Assembly: GCA_963656825.1 (NCBI GenBank)
Contig: CAVKJG010000035.1
Coordinates: forward strand, 1 to 19,862
Direction of reading: 5' to 3'
From: CAG-841 sp963656825
GTDB taxonomy: Bacteria > Bacillota > Clostridia > Oscillospirales > CAG-272
Length of the DNA stretch: 19,862 nt
The translations under genes and the position numbers were made by a program. Below the pieces are notes generated by a model. That model made no database searches. It was not told the DNA's origin and saw nothing but the letters and a program-made list of their open reading frames with translations. Below are positions 12,715 through 19,862 of the stretch, piece after piece; within the stretch, counting starts at the first letter, position 1; every line of letters begins with the position of its first letter.

Positions 12715-15267
12715 TTATTCATTTTCGGGAGGGTTTTCTCCTTCTGCGGGCGATACTGTTTCCGCTTCGGCAGCAGCTTCGCCTTCCGTATTTTCTGTTT
12801 CTTCTTCTTTTTCTGATTTTGTTACGGCAAAGTTTACTATCTTTGCTTCGCCGTCAAGACGCATAACTATAACGCCGGACGTACTTCCGCTGCCGTAAAC
12901 GGGAATACTGCTTACCGCCATACGGATTATTGTTCCTTCGTTTGTTATTACCATTATGTCGTCGTCTTCGGAAACGGCTGCGATTCCGGCAAGGAAGCCC
13001 GTTTTCGCGGTAAGTCTGTGGCATATAACGCCCATCGTGCCGCGGCTGTGAGCCGAGAAGCAGTCGAAATCGTTTCTTTTTCCGAAGCCCTTTTCGGTTA
13101 CGGTTATAAGCTTTTTGCCTTCCTCCACAACCGAAACTCCGACAACCTCGTCGTCACCCTTAAGCTTTATGCCTCTTACGCCTCTTGCGGTTCTGCCCAT
13201 AACGCGGGCGTCCTTTTCGTCGAAGCGCACAGCCTTGCCCATTTTTGTTGCGATAATGATATCGCTTTCGCCCTGCGTTTTTCTGACGGCAAGAAGCTCG
13301 TCGCCTTCGTCAAGGCTTATGGCTATCTTTCCGCCCTTGCGCTGATACTCGAAATCCTTTGTGGAGGCTCTCTTGATAACGCCCTGCTTTGTGACCATCA
13401 CGAAATATTCGTCGTCGTCAAAGCCGCCAAGCGAAACGATGGACGTTACCTTTTCGCCTTCGGCAAGCTCAAGAACGTTTACAAGGTTCGTTCCCTTTGC
13501 CGTGCGCGAGGCTTCGGGTATCTGGTAGGCTTTTTTCATATATACCTTGCCTGCCGATGTGAACATAAGAAGATAGCTGTGCGAATGAACCGCCAGAACG
13601 TCCTTTATCGCGTCCTCTTCCTTTGTCGTCATACCGACAATGCCTTTACCGCCTCTGTTCTGGGCGGAATAGGTATCAACGGGATTTCTCTTGATATAGC
13701 CGCCGCACGTCATTGTTATGATGCATTCGTGACGCTCTATAAGGTCCTCGTCGTCTATATCGTCCACAGAATCCTGAATTTCGGTGTAGCGGTCGTCTCC
13801 GTATTTGTCGCAGATAGCCGTCATTTCCGCTTTCAGCGTCTGTTTTACTCTTTCGGGATTTGCAAGAATGTCCTTGAAATCGGCTATCTTTGCTTCAAGC
13901 GCCTTGTATTCCTCCTCAAGTCTGAGGCGGTCAAGTCCCTGAAGCTGTTTTAAGCGCATTTCGAGGATTGCGCTCGCCTGCGGATCGCTGAGATTAAACC
14001 TTGCCATAAGGTTTTCCTTGGCGTCGTCGTACGATTCGCGTATTGTTTTTATAATTGCGTCGATATTTTCCTCGGCTATCAGCAGACCTTCGAGAATGTG
14101 CGCTCTTTCCTCCGCCTTGCGAAGATCGAAGCGCGTTCTGCGGACGATAAGCTCTTCCTGGAATCTGATATATTCCGAAAGGATATGTTTCAGCGAAAGT
14201 ATTTTCGGCTGAGTCTGATCGTCAACCAGAGCAAGCATATTTATTGCAAATGAAGTCTGAAGCGAGGTCATTGTGTAAAGATGATTCAACACCACCTGAA
14301 CGTTTGCGTCCTTCTTCGTTTCGATAACTATCCTCATACCGGTTCTGTCGGTTTCGTCGCGGAGATCCGATATTCCTTCTATGCGCTTATCCTTTACAAG
14401 ATCGGCTATCGACGCTATGAGCATTCTCTTGTTCACCTGATAAGGAAGCTCGGTTACGATAATCCGTTCTCTCTTGTCCTTGCCGTATTCTTCAAAATGA
14501 CATCTTGCGCGGACGATTATTCTTCCCTTGCCCGTTTCGTAAGCCTGTCTTATGCCGCTTCTGCCCATAATTATTCCCCTTGTGGGAAAATCGGGACCCT
14601 TTATATGCTGCATAAGCTCGTCGAGCGTCGCCTCGGGATTGTCAAGCAGGCAGATCGCCGCGCCTATAACCTCGCGCAGATTGTGCGGAGGAATATTCGT
14701 CGCCATGCCCACCGCTATACCGGACGAGCCGTTTACAAGCAGGTTCGGAAATCTTGACGGAAGAACTCTCGGTTCTTTTCTTGTTTCGTCGAAGTTCGGC
14801 GACCAGTCTACCGTTTCTTTTTCTATATCACGGAGCATCTCGTCCGATATGCGCGACATTCTCGCTTCTGTATAACGGTATGCCGCGGGCGGATCGCCGT
14901 CTATCGAGCCGAAGTTTCCGTGACCGTCTATAAGCGGATATCTCATTGAGAAATCCTGCGCCAGACGGACGAGCGCGTCATAAACCGAGGCGTCGCCGTG
15001 CGGATGATATCTGCCCAGCACGTCGCCTACCGCCGTCGCGCATTTTCTGTAAGGTTTGTCGCGCGTCAGACCGTCCTCATACATAGCGTAAAGAATTCTT
15101 CTGTGAACGGGCTTAAGACCGTCGCGCACGTCGGGAAGCGCTCTTTCGACTATTACGGACATCGCATATTCGATAAAGGATTTCTGCATTTCCTTTACCA
15201 GCTCCGTATTGACGATGTGTTGGCTCGGATACATTATATCTTCGGGTTTATAATCTTTATGTGCCAT
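12715..15267 (-). CDS. gyrA: DNA gyrase subunit A
   Basis: An 850-residue GyrA, the DNA breakage and wrapping subunit of gyrase, which introduces negative supercoils. The N-terminal winged-helix domain has the active-site Tyr132 in YRYTEARMS, and the quinolone-binding helix reads HPHGDASVYD at 88-97. The C-terminal beta-pinwheel carries a GyrA box read as QNRGGKG (consensus QRRGGKG), which marks gyrase rather than topoisomerase IV. The last 30 or so residues form an acidic tail rich in Glu and Ala. The ATG at 15267 has an AAGGAGG site in the 14-nt gap after gyrB. Residue 93 is Ala where E. coli has Ser83. Confidence 0.98.
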   Translation of the reverse strand: MAHKDYKPEDIMYPSQHIVNTELVKEMQKSFIEYAMSVIVERALPDVRDGLKPVHRRILYAMYEDGLTRDKPYRKCATAVGDVLGRYHPHGDASVYDALVRLAQDFSMRYPLIDGHGNFGSIDGDPPAAYRYTEARMSRISDEMLRDIEKETVDWSPNFDETRKEPRVLPSRFPNLLVNGSSGIAVGMATNIPPHNLREVIGAAICLLDNPEATLDELMQHIKGPDFPTRGIIMGRSGIRQAYETGKGRIIVRARCHFEEYGKDKRERIIVTELPYQVNKRMLIASIADLVKDKRIEGISDLRDETDRTGMRIVIETKKDANVQVVLNHLYTMTSLQTSFAINMLALVDDQTQPKILSLKHILSEYIRFQEELIVRRTRFDLRKAEERAHILEGLLIAEENIDAIIKTIRESYDDAKENLMARFNLSDPQASAILEMRLKQLQGLDRLRLEEEYKALEAKIADFKDILANPERVKQTLKAEMTAICDKYGDDRYTEIQDSVDDIDDEDLIERHECIITMTCGGYIKRNPVDTYSAQNRGGKGIVGMTTKEEDAIKDVLAVHSHSYLLMFTSAGKVYMKKAYQIPEASRTAKGTNLVNVLELAEGEKVTSIVSLGGFDDDEYFVMVTKQGVIKRASTKDFEYQRKGGKIAISLDEGDELLAVRKTQGESDIIIATKMGKAVRFDEKDARVMGRTARGVRGIKLKGDDEVVGVSVVEEGKKLITVTEKGFGKRNDFDCFSAHSRGTMGVICHRLTAKTGFLAGIAAVSEDDDIMVITNEGTIIRMAVSSIPVYGSGSTSGVIVMRLDGEAKIVNFAVTKSEKEEETENTEGEAAAEAETVSPAEGENPPENE

Positions 15268-15281
15268 CTTTCATCGCCTCC

Positions 15282-17231
15282 TTAAAAGTCAAGATTCACC
15301 GCATAGCGCGCGTTGACTTCTATAAATTCTTTTCTCGGTTCAACATCTTCGCCCATAAGAACGGAGAAGGTTTCGTCCGCAAGCTGCGCGTCTTCAAGCT
15401 GAATACGGCGCAGTGTTCTCGTTTCGGGATTCATTGTCGTTTCCCAGAGCTCGTGCGGATTCATTTCGCCGAGACCTTTGTATCTCGATATATCTATTTT
15501 TACCTTCGGATCTCCGCCGCGCATTTCGGCGGAAATGGCGTCGCGTTCCTCATCGGAATAGGCGACTCTCTGCGTTTTTCCTCTCGTAAGCTTGTAGAGC
15601 GGCGGAACTGCGGAATAAACGTAGCCCTGCTCGATAAGCGGACGCATAAAACGGAAGAAAAACGTAAGCAAAAGCGTTCTGATATGCGAGCCGTCCACAT
15701 CGGCATCCGCCATAATTATTATCTTGTGATAGCGCAGCTTTTCGATATCGAATTCGTTTCCTATGCCAGCTCCGAGCGCAACAATCACGGGGTTGAGCTT
15801 GTCGTTTCCGTAAACCTTGTCCGCTCTTGCCTTTTCGACGTTCAGCATTTTACCCCAGAGAGGAAGTATGGCTTGGAAGCGGCTGTCGCGTCCCTGCGTT
15901 GCCGAGCCGCCAGCCGAATCGCCCTCGACGATATATATTTCCGTAAGGGACGCGTCCCTTTCGTTGCAGTCGCGGAGCTTGTCGGGCATCTGACCTGAGT
16001 CAAGTCCCGTTTTTCTTCTTGTGGCTTCTCTTGCTTTTCTTGCGGCTTCTCTCGCTCTCGAAGCGGCGAGTGCCTTTTCGACTATGACCTTGCCGACAGC
16101 CGGATGCTCTTCAAGATATTCCGAAAGCTTTACAGACATAAGCTTATCGACAAACGAACGCATATCGGAATTTCCGAGCTTTGCCTTCGTCTGACCTTCA
16201 AACTGCGCCTCTTTAAGCTTTACGGATATAACCGCGCAGATTCCCTCGCGTATATCCTCGCCCTTGAAAGCGCCGTCGCTGTCCTTTACAAGCTTTTTGT
16301 CGGTGGCGTACTTGTTCATGACTCTCGTAAGCGCCGCCTTGAAGCCGTCCTCGTGAGTGCCGCCCTCTATCGTGTGTATATTGTTTGCAAAGGAAATCAT
16401 CGTTTCCTCATATTTATCGTTGTACTGAATTGCTATTTCCGCGGTTTTGTCCTCAGCCTCGGCGCGCATATAGATAACGTCATGAAGGACGTTTGCGTGC
16501 TTTAAGGAATTGAGATGTCCCACAAAGCTTTTTATTCCGCCCTCGTAAAAGAGAACCTCTTTTCTCGGTTCTTCTTCTCTTTCGTCGGTGACGGTTATGG
16601 TTATTCCGGCATTGAGAAACGCCTGCTCGCGCATACGGTTGAGAATAACGTCGTAATCGAATACCGTCGTTTCCCTGAAAATATCGCCGTCGGGCATAAA
16701 GCGGACGTAAAGACCGTGGTCTTCCGCGTCACACGTGCCCGTGCAGGCGAAAGGACGGGCTATATTGCCCTTTTCAAAGCGTTCGGAATATACTTTTCCG
16801 TCGTGCCGGTTTTCGACCTCTGTCCAATCGGAAAGAGCGTTTACGACCGACGCGCCCACTCCGTGCAGACCGCCGGAAAATTTATAGCCTTCTCCGCCGA
16901 ATTTTCCGCCCGCGTGAAGCACCGTAAATACAACTTCAAGCGTGGGAGTGCCTGTCTGCGCGTTTATACCTGCCGGAATACCGCGTCCGTTATCGCGGAC
17001 GGAAACGCTTCCGTCCTTGTGGAACGTCACCTCGATATGCGTGCATACGCCCGCCATAGCCTCGTCTATGGAGTTGTCAACTATCTCGTAAACAAGATGA
17101 TGAAGTCCCCTTTGCGACGTGCTTCCGATATACATTCCGGGGCGCTTTCTTACAGGCTCAAGTCCTTCAAGCACCTGAATCTGACTTTCGTCGTAGACCT
17201 GACCTGCGGGTGTTTTAACTTCTTCTGTCAT
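15282..17231 (-). CDS. gyrB: DNA gyrase subunit B
   Basis: A 649-residue GyrB, the ATPase subunit of gyrase. The GHKL ATPase pocket has Glu49 and Asn53 (YEIVDNSIDEA), the DNGRGIP motif at about 80-86 and GLHGVGASVVNALS at 121-134. The Toprim domain has EGDSAGG (436-442) and MADADVDGSHIR with Asp509, 511 and 513; the tail holds RYKGLGEMNP. The ATG at 17231 follows GAAAGGAAAAGG and gives the normal start (VLEGLEPVRKRPGMYIGS at 20-37); an in-frame extension to 17408 would overlap remB and has no family match. Residue 459 is Trp (PLWGK) where E. coli has Lys447 and Bacillus has Arg. Confidence 0.98.
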   Translation of the reverse strand: MTEEVKTPAGQVYDESQIQVLEGLEPVRKRPGMYIGSTSQRGLHHLVYEIVDNSIDEAMAGVCTHIEVTFHKDGSVSVRDNGRGIPAGINAQTGTPTLEVVFTVLHAGGKFGGEGYKFSGGLHGVGASVVNALSDWTEVENRHDGKVYSERFEKGNIARPFACTGTCDAEDHGLYVRFMPDGDIFRETTVFDYDVILNRMREQAFLNAGITITVTDEREEEPRKEVLFYEGGIKSFVGHLNSLKHANVLHDVIYMRAEAEDKTAEIAIQYNDKYEETMISFANNIHTIEGGTHEDGFKAALTRVMNKYATDKKLVKDSDGAFKGEDIREGICAVISVKLKEAQFEGQTKAKLGNSDMRSFVDKLMSVKLSEYLEEHPAVGKVIVEKALAASRAREAARKAREATRRKTGLDSGQMPDKLRDCNERDASLTEIYIVEGDSAGGSATQGRDSRFQAILPLWGKMLNVEKARADKVYGNDKLNPVIVALGAGIGNEFDIEKLRYHKIIIMADADVDGSHIRTLLLTFFFRFMRPLIEQGYVYSAVPPLYKLTRGKTQRVAYSDEERDAISAEMRGGDPKVKIDISRYKGLGEMNPHELWETTMNPETRTLRRIQLEDAQLADETFSVLMGEDVEPRKEFIEVNARYAVNLDF

Positions 17232-17254
17232 AACCTTTTCCTTTCGATTGGAGT

Positions 17255-17506
17255 TTAATACTTTTCGGCTCTCTGGCAGAGCGTTTTGGGCGAAAGCTGT
17301 GAAAAATAAACGTTTTTTCCCTTTTCGCCGCATTCGAGAACTATGGATTTCGGTATTTCTCCCGAAGCGGAGAAAAGCCCGCCCCGCTTTTCTGCGGAGG
17401 ATAGCCATGAGCGCGTTATTTTCGACACCGTGGCTGTATCCGAATCGAATATGCCGACGATATCCTTTGTTTTTATCATTTTTCCGTTACCTATGTGGAG
17501 ATACAT
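17255..17506 (-). CDS. remB: RemB-like DUF370 regulator
   Basis: An 83-residue protein of the RemA/RemB (DUF370) family, matching the Bacillus yaaB product in length and place, between recF and gyrB. The start MYLHIGNGKMIKTKDIVGIFD and the later PKSIVL--CGEKGKNVYFSQLSP-TL pattern are family features. In Bacillus subtilis Rem proteins promote biofilm-matrix gene expression; RemA is a DNA-binding protein, while the function of this version in Clostridia is uncertain. Its ribosome site (TGAGG) overlaps the recF stop, 6 nt upstream of the ATG, so translation is probably coupled. gyrB starts 23 nt downstream. Confidence 0.85.
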   Translation of the reverse strand: MYLHIGNGKMIKTKDIVGIFDSDTATVSKITRSWLSSAEKRGGLFSASGEIPKSIVLECGEKGKNVYFSQLSPKTLCQRAEKY

Positions 17507-17512
17507 AAAACC

Positions 17513-18631
17513 TCATCTGTAATAATAATTTCCGTTTTCAACGTATATTTTGCAGGCGTTTTCGCAATCCGAAAAATCGGCTTCGTCGCAGGACGTAACT
17601 ATTACCTGCTTTCCCGAAAGACTGCCGAGAACATAATTTTTTCTGCTTCTGTCAAGCTCGGAAAGCACGTCGTCGAAAAGAAACACGGGATATTCGCCCG
17701 TTTCCTCGCGGCAAAGCTCGCCCTCGGCAAGCTTCAGTGCGAGCGCAATGCTTCTCTGCTGTCCCTGCGAAGCGAATATCTTCGCCGAGCCTATCGGCAG
17801 CTTTATGTCAAAATCATCTCTGTGAGCGCCGAATACCGACGTTTTTGCCGCCTTTTCGCGCTCGGCGCCGTTTTTTATGGTTTCGATATACTTCTTTACA
17901 TTTTCTTCTCTGTCGGAAAGGTCACAGCCTTCGCACGATATGTTCGAGATATATTCATAGCTTACGGTTTCTTTTCCGTCCGTCATATCGAGAAGAAATG
18001 CTTTTACATATTCAAAAAGCCGACCGAGATATTCCGCCCTCACTGACGTTATATAAGCCGAGCTTTCGGCTGTTTTCTGCGAATACACGGAATACATATC
18101 CTCAAACGCGGCGGGACTGTAATTTTCGGCATTTTTGAGTAAAGCGTTTTTCTGTTCTATAAGCTTTCCGTATTCTATCAGCGCACCGAGATACGCAGGC
18201 TTTATCTGCGATATTGCCGAATCTATAAAAGCGCGTCTGACAGAGGGCTCGTCCTTTACGATTGCAAGATGCTCGGGACAGAAAAGCACCGCCTTGAAGT
18301 TTCCCACAAATTCGGACATTTTTTTCGTTTTCACGCCGTTGAGAAAACATTCTTTTTTCAGCTCGCGGAAATATCTCAGCGACATTTTGTTTTCTCTTTT
18401 TTCATCGGTGTAGGAAATGCTTATCTGCGAAAAATCCTTATCGTTTTTTATCATATCCTTATCTCTTGCCCGACGAAAGCTCTTTCCGCCGGCAAAAAGA
18501 TAAATTCCTTCGATAACAGCCGTTTTTCCCTGAGCGTTTCCGCCGAAAAGAATATTCATTCCGGGCGAAAACGTAAACGGAAAATGTTCTATGTTTCTGA
18601 AATTTTCAAAAACGGCAACGTCAAGATACAT
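17513..18631 (-). CDS. recF: DNA replication and repair protein RecF
   Basis: A 372-residue SMC/ABC-type ATPase that works with RecO and RecR to load RecA at gapped DNA. Walker A GGNAQGKT is at 30-37, the ABC signature region ASQGQQRSIALALKLAE lies in the last third, and Walker B FLFDDVLSELD begins near residue 317. Length is normal. It starts 4 nt after dnaN ends, with only a weak purine-rich ribosome site inside the end of dnaN, consistent with coupled translation. The S4-domain gene (yaaA) found between dnaN and recF in Bacillus is absent. Confidence 0.96.
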   Translation of the reverse strand: MYLDVAVFENFRNIEHFPFTFSPGMNILFGGNAQGKTAVIEGIYLFAGGKSFRRARDKDMIKNDKDFSQISISYTDEKRENKMSLRYFRELKKECFLNGVKTKKMSEFVGNFKAVLFCPEHLAIVKDEPSVRRAFIDSAISQIKPAYLGALIEYGKLIEQKNALLKNAENYSPAAFEDMYSVYSQKTAESSAYITSVRAEYLGRLFEYVKAFLLDMTDGKETVSYEYISNISCEGCDLSDREENVKKYIETIKNGAEREKAAKTSVFGAHRDDFDIKLPIGSAKIFASQGQQRSIALALKLAEGELCREETGEYPVFLFDDVLSELDRSRKNYVLGSLSGKQVIVTSCDEADFSDCENACKIYVENGNYYYR

Positions 18632-18635
18632 ATTT

Positions 18636-19811
18636 TCAGTTTTCTCTCATTTTCATCGGAAGCGCAAGATAGATAAAGCTGTCGTCCTTGTCGCTTTCGC
18701 CGCTTCCTTCGATTATCATGCTCATAAGAGACGATGTAAGAGAGAGCTTGAGAATATCCGTTCCGCACGCGCGGAGAATTTCTATAAGATATTTGCAGGA
18801 GAAGCCTATCTCCATGTCCGGACCCTTCTTTTCAACTGGAATTTCATCGAATACCTTTCCGTTTATGGAAACTGCAGAAATATGAAGAATTTCATCCTCT
18901 ACCTTGAATTTTACAATGCTCTTTGACTGTCCTACCGCTCTGTCCTCAGTTACAAGGGAAGCTCTTTCAAGCGCGTCCTCAAGCATATTTTTATCGACCG
19001 TTACAAACGTTTTGCTTTCCTTCGGAATAAATCTTTCGTATTCCATATATGCCGTGTCTATAAGGCGCGAGAAAAGCACCGTTTCCTTTATGTCGTCGCC
19101 GTAGCGCATACCCAGAGAAAATATGATATGCTTTTTCGTAAGCGAAAACTTTATCTTTTCGTCGGTATCGTCAAGCAGACGCGATATTTCGTTTATCGTT
19201 TTTCCGGGGACAATGAATTTAAGCTCCGTTTCGCCGGTTTTGGAATCTATGTTGGTTTCGCATCTGTTTACTCTTATCGCAAGGCGGAAGCTGTCGCACG
19301 CGACGGTTTTTATTCTGTCGCCCTCGACTTCAAAATAAAGTCCGGTGAGCGCGGGTCTGCCGTTGTCGTCGTGACTTATCGCAAACGCCGTGCGGTTTAT
19401 CATTGATTTTATTTTCGACTGCGTTACCGTAAAACTTCTTTCGGGAGAAAATTCGGGTATCTGCGGGAATTCTTCGCCCGGAAGATAATGAAGCTGGAAT
19501 TTCGAGCGTCCGCTCGATATCGTGGCAAAATTTCCGTCGCCCGTTTCTATTGTGATATCGGAAGGCATGAATTTTACAACCGAAGCAAGCTTTGCTCCGT
19601 TTATAACGGCTGCGCCGCCCTCGTGAACTCTTGCGTCTATGGTTGTTTTCACACCTTTTTCAAGGTCATACGCGCAGATCATACACTTGTCAGAGCCTAC
19701 GCTTGAAAGAAGAATACCTTCTATTGCGCCGTAGGTCTTTTCCGATGAAACGCATCCGAGCGAGCGCTGGATACAAAGCAGGAGCATCTCCTTCTGGAAT
19801 GTGATTTTCAT
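18636..19811 (-). CDS. dnaN: DNA polymerase III beta subunit (sliding clamp)
   Basis: A 391-residue beta clamp that encircles DNA and tethers polymerase and repair proteins. The three-domain family pattern is present: MKITFQKEMLL at the start, GAKLASVVKFMPSDITIE in domain I, LHYLPGEEFPQIPEF at the I/II junction, TGLYFEVEGDRIKTVACDSFRLA in domain II, and the C-terminal IYLALPMKM that helps form the partner-binding pocket. The ATG at 19811 follows a GAAAGGAT site. It is the first gene seen of the leftward run; dnaA is expected upstream, just past the right edge. Confidence 0.97.
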   Translation of the reverse strand: MKITFQKEMLLLCIQRSLGCVSSEKTYGAIEGILLSSVGSDKCMICAYDLEKGVKTTIDARVHEGGAAVINGAKLASVVKFMPSDITIETGDGNFATISSGRSKFQLHYLPGEEFPQIPEFSPERSFTVTQSKIKSMINRTAFAISHDDNGRPALTGLYFEVEGDRIKTVACDSFRLAIRVNRCETNIDSKTGETELKFIVPGKTINEISRLLDDTDEKIKFSLTKKHIIFSLGMRYGDDIKETVLFSRLIDTAYMEYERFIPKESKTFVTVDKNMLEDALERASLVTEDRAVGQSKSIVKFKVEDEILHISAVSINGKVFDEIPVEKKGPDMEIGFSCKYLIEILRACGTDILKLSLTSSLMSMIIEGSGESDKDDSFIYLALPMKMREN

Positions 19812-19862
19812 GTTTTTATCCTTTCGTGTTTTTTTATTTTTTGAAAAAATTTTTTTCTTTAA
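19812..19862. other. AT-rich leader upstream of dnaN
   Basis: Fifty-one bases, nearly all A and T on the minus strand apart from the ribosome site. No DnaA box, full promoter or terminator is visible. It is probably part of a dnaA-dnaN spacer cut by the window edge. Confidence 0.4.

Noticed and set aside
13018..13953. 311-codon open frame on the plus strand opposite gyrA
   Set aside because: It lies entirely antisense to conserved gyrA sequence, has no ribosome site or recognisable domain, and reflects the codon bias of the true gene. Similar long antisense frames opposite lepA (4487-5443), gyrB (15261-15998, 16515-17258) and recF were rejected for the same reason.
17232..17408. N-terminal extension of gyrB
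   Set aside because: The added 59 residues do not resemble GyrB and overlap remB in another frame; the ATG at 17231 has a ribosome site and the normal GyrB start.
1..19862. CRISPR array, transposase, prophage, toxin-antitoxin or defence genes
   Set aside because: I looked for regular repeats and hallmark proteins and saw none; all convincing reading frames belong to the families listed.

Overview
The window reads as a chromosomal segment of an anaerobic, low-to-moderate GC member of the Clostridia (Bacillota), probably an uncultured gut-type lineage. The evidence is the dnaN-recF-remB-gyrB-gyrA order, a RemB/DUF370 protein, RNase M5 and Mini-RNase III, consensus sigma-A promoters (TTGACA-17-TATAAT), and ferredoxin-flavodoxin fusion (EFR1-type) proteins. 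Genus cannot be fixed from the sequence alone.

Layout. (1) 1-2959: an accessory redox module. A TetR-family regulator (cut by the left edge, minus strand) is divergent from EFR1 ferredoxin, short-chain dehydrogenase/reductase and a second EFR1 ferredoxin. The divergent promoters overlap at their -10 elements and share a palindromic operator candidate. The SDR carries an apparent one-base frameshift near its 3' end. (2) 3031-6311, minus strand: lepA, hemW, then tRNA-Ser(CGA) with its own perfect promoter, ending in a bidirectional hairpin terminator. (3) 6366-10900, plus strand: glyA, a stand-alone CinA C-terminal domain (pncC), holA, rnmV (RNase M5), a GtrA-family membrane protein and mrnC (Mini-RNase III), ending in a bidirectional terminator shared with recX. 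(4) 10900-19862, minus strand: dnaN-recF-remB-gyrB-gyrA-recA-recX as one unbroken run with no gap above 31 nt. dnaA and oriC are expected just beyond the right edge.

How it fits together. Most of the window is core information processing: the sliding clamp and clamp-loader delta subunit, gyrase, recombination (RecF, RecA, RecX), translation (EF4, tRNA-Ser) and rRNA maturation. The points worth a second look are the TetR/EFR1/SDR/EFR1 module and its control region, the SDR frameshift, recA-recX attached to the end of the gyrase operon, two rRNA-maturation nucleases sharing one operon around a membrane protein, a DnaA-box-like motif plus hairpin upstream of holA, and natural non-consensus residues in the quinolone-binding regions of both gyrase subunits. 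I see no CRISPR array, insertion sequence, prophage gene or recognisable defence system. Apart from the redox module the region looks ordinary. No gene-free stretch exceeds 300 bases; the largest gaps are 446-606, 2960-3069 and 6206-6434.
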